The translations under genes were made by a program, and so were the position numbers. The notes beneath the pieces were generated by a model. The model was not told where the DNA came from, made no database searches, and saw nothing but the letters and a program-made list of their open reading frames with translations. From Whitmania pigra (lineage: Eukaryota; Annelida; Clitellata; Hirudinida; Haemopidae), in assembly GCA_021613335.1 (NCBI GenBank), contig JAJTWR010000272.1, positions 1,318,501-1,382,500 of the forward strand: a stretch of DNA of 64,000 nt, written 5' to 3'. Below, piece by piece: positions 55,756 through 64,000 of the stretch. Numbering within the stretch: position 1 is the stretch's first letter; every line of letters begins with the position of its first letter.

Positions 55756-56842
55756 TATTTACAGGATATTAAATTCATAGTTTGGAGTCTCGATAAGATA
55801 TTTGTTCAATAATTTTATAAAGTATTTATTTTATTCAATCTAAAAGTTGATTTCCCATGGTTTGAGGTGTTGAAGTCTTAATTATTGTGACGCAAAGCGT
55901 TTTGCTTAATGTGTAAAACTTAAACTAAAAATTGATATATTTGGCGCCGAAACCCTTAGGTACGCCTCTGTTTGCTTTAATCTATTGGGCGATTACCAGT
56001 TAATTTACCGGGCCCTGTTACATTGAGTTAATTTAAGTCAAGTACAACTTTTTTGTTTCGAGAGACTAGATTACAGCAGATTACAGTAGATTTCTATCAT
56101 TTACTCCGACCACAAATGCTAATCAGCTACATGAAGCGTCAGACAAATTTAACTCTTGAAATAGGACGATTTCTGTTACACTACGCGAGAGCTAGTAACT
56201 TGGGTCGAGAAACACTAACAACATCCGATTACCTTCATTTCATAAGCAGATTTTTGAAAATTATGGAAGAAAAGAACGAAAATAGTGGTTTTGTTTTAAT
56301 AACATACAAGTAAATCTGTCAACTTTAAGCAAGCAACGAACCTAATTACTTTATAACAAATGTCTCTCGAGTCTAGGCAACGTCACTGCGACAAACTAGG
56401 GGATGCAACATTTTCAACTTTCATTTACCACTGGACGCTTAACGTTATTTCAGAGCAATTAACAAAACTATTTCAACGTTTTCCCTTTTTTTTATCACTA
56501 AAAAAGCCACCTTACTGAGAAAGCACCAATACTAGCAGAGCATTCTGAATCTTGGTTTGAAAAGAAATCTAAACACCGGTTAGAGCGTAAAGTCAGCAAG
56601 TCATGCAACAAATCCTTGCATCTACATGCTTTTTTTAATAAATGCTCAGGTAATAAATAATTTCAGAAATTATTGTGCAATTTAAAATTTTATATCATAA
56701 TATAATTTACTTTTAAAATGAGAGTTTTTTGATATCTTTCGTGTTATTGTTTATTTTATGTTCAGTTAAGCGGTCGAGGTTAGGATCATAAAGGCTAGTT
56801 TTGGATACGATAACTAATAATCTAATCAATTTTTTTTTATAA
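55756..56842. other. Divergent intergenic region
   Basis: 1.09 kb between the start of the 493-aa gene (-) and the POLR1D-type gene (+). An 86-codon open frame at 56053-56313 (+) has no recognisable content and lacks an obvious splice partner. Confidence 0.45.
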
Positions 56843-57465
56843 ATGGATGAAGATGAACTCGAAAGGTACGTATGCTGTCGCTACATGTCTTGTAATTCAT
56901 TTTTTCACTCAATTATTTGGAAGTAGTTTGATGATGCATTTCTGGAGATTTTGACAACATTCTAAAGATTAAATAAATTATAAGATTAAATTTTCCTTAG
57001 AAAGGCCGTCGAAGAATTGCTAATGGAAGCAAGAAGGGGAAGAGAAAGGGCAGAGAAAATTGGCCCTGATGGATGGTATGGTTGATAGCTTGATTGTTTA
57101 AATATTCACAATATGTTCACTTAAGTTATTAATTTTTTGATTATGCTTTCATTCGAATGGCCAAAGTGGCGGTGTTTTTAAAAATTGTTTTTAAGGAAAT
57201 AATCTAAAAGCACTGATAATTACATACTTTTAAACATGTCAGGAAGAAGCCATCCATGAAAGTGAACAAACGATTTTTAACAGTTGCTCTTTCAAGCTCT
57301 GTGTCATCCAACAAGAAAATTAGATCGTCTAAGGACTCACCTAATTACCAGAAGATTCAGAAGAAAGAAACTGATAATTCATTAAAACAAACTCCCCATA
57401 TTCAAAATGACACAGAGATGATTGACAAATTGCCTCATGCCAAAAAGAGAAATATTGGAGAATGA
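56843..57465 (+). CDS. POLR1D: POLR1D isoform-2-type protein
   Basis: Three exons, 56843-56865, 57001-57075 and 57243-57465, give 106 aa. The start MDEDELERKAVEELLMEARR continues GRERAEKIGPDGW and then KVNKRFLTVAL. This follows the human protein made by the second POLR1D transcript (MEEDQELERKAIEELLKEAK..., GPMGW, NKRFL), not the RNA polymerase I/III subunit RPAC2. The intron after the ELER codons sits where the human gene switches between the two products. The C-terminal half is lysine- and asparagine-rich and probably disordered. The biochemical role of this small protein is unknown to me. An AATAAA at about 57654 is a plausible polyadenylation signal. Confidence 0.85.
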
Positions 57466-58187
57466 AAAAGTGTAGTATGTCTGCACACTTTAAATATTGC
57501 TCAAATATCAATATTTTCCATATATAGTTCATATTAGAATGTTTCTGAATGGAGTTTAAAAAAATGTCCAGTTTGATGTGTTTTTATTGTCAGGATAACG
57601 CATTGAAAATTAAATTGTGTGATTTTTGCACATTTTAATTTTACCTTTTTGTTAATAAATTATTAATTTTGATGAGTGAATAATACTGATAAATACATAT
57701 TATTACTGAGTATTGTATGATCATTCCTCATGATTAATTGTTCCTATTTTATTTCTGCCAGTAAATGCACAATAAGCTTCTAACTAAAATTGAGTTATTG
57801 TTTTTTTTTGTATTTAGCCGATTTTTTGATTGCCTTATGTATCCGGATAGGATGTGAAGGCACTTTTTAATAGATCTGCCATTTATATAGTGCCCCTACC
57901 ACTCCCTGGCAGTGCAGGCTCGGTTGTGAACATGACACATAACGACTGTCCTTACTACCGTAGCATGCAGGAATTCTACCAATTTGGCCAACCTGCCATC
58001 TTAACTCAATCACTGAAAGATTTTGGTCATAAAATATGCAAAATTGCATGCTTCTGTTATGTAATCAGTCATGTTATCATAAAAATGATTTTGATGAAGT
58101 CTGAAACATATTGACATTGCGTCGGAGATTGAATAAAGTTTTTATCTGGTTAAATTACTTCAATAGTTGAGGCAAGTAATCTGAAAG
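57466..58187. other. Convergent intergenic region with a repeat copy
   Basis: 3' flanks of the POLR1D-type gene and the sterol reductase gene; contains a family A repeat copy. No RPAC2-like (RPB11-fold) exon is visible. Confidence 0.5.
57865..58000 (+). repeat. Dispersed repeat family A, copy 6
   Basis: Contains tttatatagtgcccctacca, ctggcagtgcaggctcggtt, gaacatgacacataacgact and a diverged right end with aatttggccaacctgc. Confidence 0.7.
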
Positions 58188-60272
58188 TTAATAGACATAT
58201 GGGCAAATCTTATAAGGTACGAGTTGACAATACTTATCCCAGTCTTGGCCATATTTCTCCCTACAGTGCTTGTCATCTCTCTGACCCCGATGTATTAACA
58301 AAGAGAGAAAGTAAATTGGATAAAAATAAGGTATGATGTGACTGAATCCTAAAAGATTGGTTGAAACTATTCAGATTAAATTAAACAAATTTTTCTGAGG
58401 TTAATGTATACCTGTAACCATGGACCATGTTAAAGACATCATTAGGTCACCCAAGTAATTCGGGTGTCTTGAAAGTCCCCACCAGCCACTTATCAGCAAT
58501 TTCTTACCTGAGGTTGTTGCCAAAGTTTTAAGTCCTGCAAGATTTGATAGAATATCTAAAGATTAGAAAAATAATTCCTTAAGTATAATAGCTTGTACTG
58601 ATCTTACTTGAAAAACTTGGATCACTTGGATTTTTTCTGAATTTATTCTTTTGAGAATTTGATAGCCTGAATATGAGATACCCCACTCCTTCAATTATAA
58701 TGTTGGAAATTAAAGGTTTTCTTGATTTACAACTAGGCATGAATTTGTGATTATGTAAACATGTAATGATATCATTTTACATATTGTGAAATTGAGTGCT
58801 CTTGCATCATGTAACCATCCATTCTATCTCTGCAATTGCTTTTAATGCACACAGGTTTTGCAATTGCATTGGTGCATCAACAATAGTATTTGATCTACTA
58901 CATGTGCCAGTGTATGTCAATAACTGCTGACCGTTTAAAAATATAAAGATTCCAAGTTCCAGATATGACCACATGACATAGTGATGAAGCAAAAATCGTG
59001 CCTGGAGGGAGTATAAAAATGGTACCCATGACAAATTCCCAAATACAAGCATGAAGCCCAATCTTTCACGAGTTATGTCCATTGTTGTGAGGATTGCTTC
59101 CTGATTGCAAGCATTAGCATGAAATGAATGCTTAGGTAAGGAATATGTAAAATTAAAAAGCATAGTCAGGGTCGCCAACAAAGTTTGAGCTCCTACAGCG
59201 CAGTAGCCCCAGGGGCCCCTGACATTATGTCAATTTGTTAACAAATAAACCCCAAAATTGCTGGACCATTGAGGAACATTAGATTATCATTTGCTCCATT
59301 CGTCCACTTTCTTGGCGGCCCTGAGTCCTGTTCACCTCATGCCAAAGGGCATCGGCAACATAAAAAATGTGAAAGAAAGACACGAGCCACAAAGTCGTGT
59401 TTGCATTGCCATATCCGTGAGCTTCATACAGGAAACTTATATCTATAATAGCCCAGCCTATAAGGCCAGGTCTCAACTCAATGAAAAATTTCAAATCAAA
59501 TCCATAAATTCTTGGATTTAATTCTCTTCCCAGAAAAAATCCATGTATAAAAGTGCCTGCTTATAAAAGCATAACAGTTATGTCATATTATTAAGTGAAC
59601 ATTTCAAGCAGCACACCATTTGCTTCATCTGCTATTTCTTCTTTGGGAAGTTTCCAAGATCTTGCATACAATAGCAGTGAAAATATAAATGAGAAAACAG
59701 TGGATGCCATCATGAGTTGCAAGAAATTGGAAGATACAAATGAAATTGGTAATCCGAGATATGTTCCAACGATTAATAGAATAATAGTTATTATGAGGCA
59801 GCTAAATCCTGGATTAAATAAAATATTAAAATTAAACATCCTATTTTAAGCAATGACACTGATAAAGGTGGATACCATTGCATTTGTAAGCCAGTTGGGT
59901 TCCATTTTTCATTTTCACACCATGGCTGAGTTGTCCCTTTACTATAACATGCAGAAGAGCTTGAAGTAAGAGCCATCCAAAATACACTAGAAATGAGTCT
60001 CTGTTGAAAAACTTCGTTTTCGTTGGCCATTCAGGTATGTAAAGCAGTGAACATCTTGTCTAAACATTAAAATTGAAATTTTCATTTAAAATTGATATAT
60101 TTAATTAATAAATGATAATTAAATTAAATGTTGAAGTAGCGTTAAATTGATGTCATTTACTATCCCTTACTTTTGTGCAAGCCGTATTGAGGTAAATTGT
60201 GACCAACGGCATAAGAAAAATCAAAGTTAGTATGCTTATCGTTCCGCCGAATTCTGAGTCTTTACGAGCCAT
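58188..60272 (-). CDS. TM7SF2: Delta(14)-sterol reductase (TM7SF2/LBR catalytic type)
   Basis: This ER membrane enzyme reduces the C14-C15 double bond of sterol intermediates with NADPH after lanosterol demethylation. Eight exons (60272-60171, 60059-59876, 59808-59617, 59556-59336, 59100-58932, 58688-58608, 58534-58412, 58348-58188) close to 410 aa, close to human TM7SF2 (418) and lacking the nucleoplasmic Tudor domain of LBR. Motifs: [18 protein letters not shown] (159-176), [15 protein letters not shown] (180-194), [40 protein letters not shown] (332-347), and the C-terminal [13 protein letters not shown]. Many hydrophobic helices precede and separate these motifs. LBR-specific NSQKN in the FRKNP region argues for the C14 rather than the C7 reductase. 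Presence of the enzyme implies sterol synthesis or remodelling in the host. Confidence 0.92.
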
Positions 60273-61574
60273 CTTGCTTGAACCAATGCTATGAAATATT
60301 ATTTGTTTGTTATATTTACGACTTTGAAGCCTTTACAGTCAACAGCAGTTGTCCCACATCATACGATATCGTACGTGGCGTGACGTACTGGCACTAATTG
60401 ACGAACAAAGAGAGATGATTTAAAATGGATGTTGTAAGTGAAATAGTTTGTACACAAATAGCCATTGTTGAGGCTTTAGCCTGCGTGTGGCTGGTTCGTA
60501 AACAAAATGTATTTGTTAAAAGCGTGTTGTTGTGTCATGCCTTGCTGGATGTCGAATTTATAAATTATTTTATTCAGTAATTATCCAGTTCACAAGATGG
60601 TGGAATTATCCGCTGACATGTAGCACTTGAATTTTCGCCATGGACTCTTAAATATAAATAAATATATATATAGGAGTTAGTTTTCGCATATTTCTTTGCA
60701 TGAATATTTTATGTAGATTTAGCTTGTACACTAGTGCGCACACAGCCCAGCTTTACCCAGATAGAGCTGGAGTTAGAGTTAGTGAATTGAAACTAGTGTA
60801 AGTCTTTGTGTGCTAGATAAATAGGAGAACAGTAGCCTTACAAGCTTTCTTTTCATGTTTTGAGCTTTATTTTAAGATATGCTACCTTACGATCAAGGTT
60901 AGCGTAAATGAAGAAAGAAAAGTGCTTTTGACAATTTAGAGTGTAGTCTTAATAATGCTTCTTTTTTAACCAATTAAAATGAAATCTAACCACAATCGAA
61001 AACTCGGTTATGGCTATGCAAACATAGGAAAGGGTTAGGGTTAGAGGGAGTGAGAGAAAAAGCTTTGGGGTTAGTGTGTTTTAGTTAGAATATGGTTATG
61101 CAAACGTGGGAGTGATAGCCTTACACTCTTTCATGCTACGGATTCCTTATAAAATCTGCAAACTTACTACGAGTTAACCTAACGTTATAACCGAAAACGT
61201 AAAATATCCCGAGTTTTTGTAAATAACAGTTTATTGTTTTGATGTTGCACAATTTCTACAAATTATTGTAACTTACTACCTCTTAACTTTCTGTCCCTTC
61301 TAAGAGCATCAAGTGATAGAAATAGCCCAGAAAAGAATTAAGATTAGTATTCATATAAGGACTCACAGCCAGTGGAGGCAAATAGATAGTCGTCTTTGGG
61401 CTGCGCGAGGCTTGGTTTCTGTTGGGCTGGATCCTTTCTTTTGGTTATTCTGTAATAATTTACTCAAGTTAGAACTAAAATATTCTAAAGAAAAAAAATA
61501 ATGAATGATTAAATTAAAAATTATAGTATTTTATGCTGTGATATTAACTGTTTTGTTGAAATGCGTGCGAGTTG
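60273..61574. other. Intergenic, no gene seen
   Basis: 5' flank of the sterol reductase gene and 1.3 kb of AT-rich sequence. A loose run of TTAGGGTTAGAGGG-like words at about 61030-61050 is too short to be telomeric. Confidence 0.5.
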
Positions 61575-61582
61575 GCGTAGAG

Positions 61583-62621
61583 CAGGGGTTCCCAACCTTT
61601 TTGTGCCCACGGCTCCCTTAGAGGACAAAATGTGGTCCACGGCCCCCCTATCAAAATTTTTCAAGAAAAAAGTAATGAACAATAATTTACTGTCCAAAAA
61701 GAACCATATGATTTTTGAAAGCAAATTTTTAATGTGAAGATTTCTCCTACTTCTTGTTCACAAGTAGATGGAATCTGGGCTTTGATTTTGACGGCCACTG
61801 TCATCTTTTGCATCAAGTTTGTTTCGCGATTTTGTTTTGATTATCAGCAGGGTTGAAAATCCAGCTTCACAGAGATAGGTTGTCACAAAAAGAATGATGG
61901 ATGTCAAGGCTTTTTTGGCTAGAACTGGGTATGGTATCATGGAGCACCAAAAGTCAGCCAAACTCTTGACCTGAAAATCCCTCTTTAGCAACTCTTTGTG
62001 CCTCAGGTCAATGAGATCATTTTTGGCCAAGTCCTGATCATCCACACTTTCCAAATTGATCAAAAATGGATTCCTGGCCCAGGCATGATGGGGCTGCAAC
62101 TCTTTCGTAATAAAGTAGTCATGAAATGATGCCATCAGAGTTCCTAGGTGTGCCAAAATGTCGCCTTTAAGAGAAGCTGGTATGGTGCCAGCTACATCCA
62201 GACTGGGTTGCAGAGACTCTTCCAATCTTGCAAAATTGGCAAAGTTGTTATTCTCCACTCTTCTGATCCACAGGGGCAGCTTCTCCAGAAATGAGCCTAG
62301 TTTTTCACAAGCATCAATAACAGTCATGTTAGGACCCTTACTCTTAAGCGGCATACAAAATATACTTTCAAGGTCACTCTGTTTCTCTTGTAAGAACATG
62401 GACACCTCAATCTGCAGCACCATTGGTCGGCTGTGTTTTTTAAATTTTTTTGCTAAAATTGACACTATCCTGTTCTTTATCATAAACTCTGCTTCATGCT
62501 CGTTACTTGTGCATAATTATTATTCTCGGAATTTTTAAAAAGTTTGTTTAAAAATAATTTTGAAAATTTTTTATGCTGATTTTTGAAAAGTACTACACGG
62601 CTCCCAGGTTGGGAACCCCTG
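61583..62621 (-). mobile_element. hAT-family DNA transposon, internally deleted
   Basis: 1,039 bp with perfect 16-bp terminal inverted repeats CAGGGGTTCCCAACCT, flanked on both sides by the identical 8-bp target duplication GCGTAGAG (61575-61582 and 62622-62629). The 8-bp duplication and CAGGGGT ends are hallmarks of hAT elements. It encodes only the C-terminal part of a transposase on the minus strand, so it probably moved with help from a complete element. Confidence 0.95.
61758..62483 (-). pseudogene. hAT transposase, C-terminal fragment
   Basis: A 241-codon open frame resembling the C-terminal catalytic and dimerisation part of ZBED5/FAM200-type hAT transposases: PLWIRRVENNNFANFARLEE, a helical middle, DFWCSMIPYPVLAKKAL, and TTYLCEAGFSTLLIIKTKSR followed by NKLDA, which is the hAT dimerisation signature. 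About one third of a full transposase (roughly 600 aa) is present. The BED zinc finger and the N-terminal catalytic residues are absent, so it cannot be active alone. Confidence 0.85.
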
Positions 62622-62629
62622 GCGTAGAG

Positions 62630-62745
62630 GGTTGCATGTCTACGAACAACGGTGAAAGCAACAGTCGTTACGTGTCGTGTTCGCTACCCAGCTCGTACCG
62701 CCAGGGAGCGCCTTCGGGTAGGGGCGCTACATAAATGGTGGATCC
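62630..62745 (-). repeat. Dispersed repeat family A, copy 7, split by the hAT element
   Basis: Reverse-oriented: acagtcgttacgtgtcgtgt, tcgctacccagctcgtaccg, ccagggagcgcc. The sequence left of the hAT (gcgtgcgagttg before the target site) continues this repeat, so the transposon inserted within it. Confidence 0.7.
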
Positions 62746-63080
62746 ATTAAGATATCGTCTCCAAATCATCTGAGTTATGCAACGGACTATAATCAAATAA
62801 ATAAATAAGAAGTGCCTAGTGCGCCCGCATGGCATAACGGTTAAGGCTGTGCCTCTCAGCGCGGATTCGAACCCCGCTGCGGGGGCACCGTCCTGATCAT
62901 CTAGATATGCAACGGAAGTTAATAAAACATTACTTTAGAAAATGCCTTCGCGCCCGCATGGCCTAACGGTTAAGGCTGCGCCTCTCACGATGGCAGCACG
63001 GGATTCAAACCACGCTGCGGGAGCACCGTCCTAATAATCTAGCTATGCAACGGACGTTAATAAAACAAGTAGTGCCTTCG
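62741..63080 (+). repeat. Cluster of tRNA-derived SINE units (family B)
   Basis: Two units at about 62821-62930 and 62949-63070 start gcgcccgcatggc(a/c)taacgg, carry an A-box-like taacggttaaggct and B-box-like ggattcgaacc or ggattcaaacc, and pair their ends through GCCCGCA/TGCGGG as an acceptor-like stem. Each ends with accgtcct-atcatcta-tatgcaacgga and an ATTAATAAAACA tail. A third tail alone lies at 62750-62815. The D-arm and CTC loop look like tRNA-Glu. They are separated by repeats of a(g/a)tgcct(t)cg, which suggests nested or tandem insertion. Confidence 0.7.
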
Positions 63081-63719
63081 AATCCTGTTCGGATAAATAA
63101 AGCACTCAAAATATCGGCTAAATACAAATACAAAATGGTTTAAAATTGATAAGATGTTCGTATTGTAACTTTTTTTTTATGAAAAACAATTCTTTTTAAT
63201 TTATTTTTGTAATTTATTTTTTGTATATGACGTTTTTTAAATTTTATTGTTTTGATTATTAATTTTCGATCGATGGGTATTATTTATTTACTTTTTATCG
63301 ATTTTTTTTATCGATAAATATCGTTCCTCAGTTTAAGCTCAGCAGTTGTTCTTATTTCATGCATGACACTTCAAGAGTTAAAACATATACTTTTTGTTTT
63401 AGTTAATAATAGTAATATTTCTAGTTTTTAAATCAGTTTAGAATATAATTTTGCAAAGATTACCGAGTAATTTATTTTTTGTGAATATGATGATAGATTT
63501 CATTATCATTAAATGTTTGATTTTGTGAGAATAATCTTTAGATTAATGAGTAAAAGTTCAGTAAATTTTAAAATTATTATTAATGATGATTATTAATAAT
63601 GATTATTGCAACGACAATTAATTTTAGGGTTAAAGTTACGGTTTGCAAACATTGGTAAAAAAGCTTTAGATTCTTTCGTAATATTATTGATCTAATAATT
63701 TCAATAAAGGGATTACAGC
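63081..63719. other. AT-rich intergenic, no gene seen
   Basis: T-rich runs and a TATCGAT-containing stretch at 63290-63330; probably the 3' flank of the gene beginning at 63720. Confidence 0.5.
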
Positions 63720-63943
63720 TTAGGCTTCGACACTTTCTGTGCCTTCTACGAACATCTCAAAACGAAAAAATAGAGCAAAATTCAGCTTTAAATAGGGATC
63801 ACGGCCCAGATTGTAAAAAAAGAGAGCTGTGTGGACGTCCAATTGTGGTTTTTGGGCTCCTTCAATCGTTCCCATTGGTACCGGTCCCATATTTAATTCT
63901 GGCGGAAGATTTGTTGTTTGCCTTCCTTTGATGTATTTCAATT
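63720..63943 (-). CDS. Terminal exon of an unknown gene (partial)
   Basis: Acceptor CCCTACAG precedes 63943 and the frame runs 73 codons to TAA at 63720-63722. The peptide includes LPPELNMGPVPMGTIEGAQ, then LDVHTALFFYNLGRDPYLKL and FALFFRFEMFVEG. I do not recognise it. The rest of the gene lies beyond the window. The composition is codon-like and less AT-rich than the flank. Confidence 0.5.
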
Positions 63944-64000
63944 CTGTAGGGAAGTTTATTCAAGTTTCTCTACACTTCAAAAAAAAAAAAAAATTAAAAT

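Noticed and set aside
61020..61100. Telomere-like TTAGGG-rich stretch
   Set aside because: Only isolated GGGTTAG words, not a repeat array.
62821..63030. Two functional tRNA-Glu genes
   Set aside because: The cloverleaf is imperfect, the B box of one copy is mutated, and both share a common non-tRNA tail with a third copy; SINE origin is more likely.

Overview
The window is AT-rich nuclear DNA from an animal. Genes are split by many GT-AG introns (the shortest about 60-70 bp). Gene content points to a non-ecdysozoan invertebrate: a single beta-spectrin, one RAB1, a BCL11-type zinc-finger factor, an ASPP protein and a complete delta-14 sterol reductase, which arthropods and nematodes lack. 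I cannot name the species; a lophotrochozoan, cnidarian or invertebrate deuterostome would all fit. I built gene models by hand from splice signals and reading phase. Ten models close exactly in frame from start to stop (an eleventh if the nested candidate is excluded).

Layout: 1-335, last exon of an UNC93/MFSD11-like transporter (+). 4188-4778, hypothetical membrane-anchored protein (-). 6055-10327, PP2A B56 subunit (-). 11213-18338, ELM2-SANT zinc-finger protein of the MIDEAS/TRERF1/ZNF541 family (+), with a decayed mariner-like element in one intron. 19529-22942, ASPP (-). 23715-25710, RAB1 (+). 27456-32233, BCL11-like (+), with a candidate unknown gene nested antisense in its first intron. 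34384-48986, beta-spectrin (-), about 45 exons. 50040-51658, XRCC3 (-). 51633-55755, an unrecognised 493-aa protein (-) whose 3' end overlaps the XRCC3 start. 56843-57465, POLR1D isoform-2-type protein (+). 58188-60272, TM7SF2-type sterol reductase (-). 61583-62621, hAT transposon. 62741-63080, cluster of tRNA-derived SINE units. 63720-63943, last exon of an unknown gene (-).

Two short interspersed repeat families recur through introns and intergenic DNA, and the hAT element landed inside a copy of one of them with a perfect 8-bp target duplication.

The genes do not form a pathway, but most of them have human homologues concentrated on 14q, 2p, 11q13 and 1q. The block therefore looks like a compact remnant of one ancestral animal linkage group. 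The most unusual local structure is the overlapping same-strand pair at 51633-51658, which suggests a dicistronic or trans-spliced unit.
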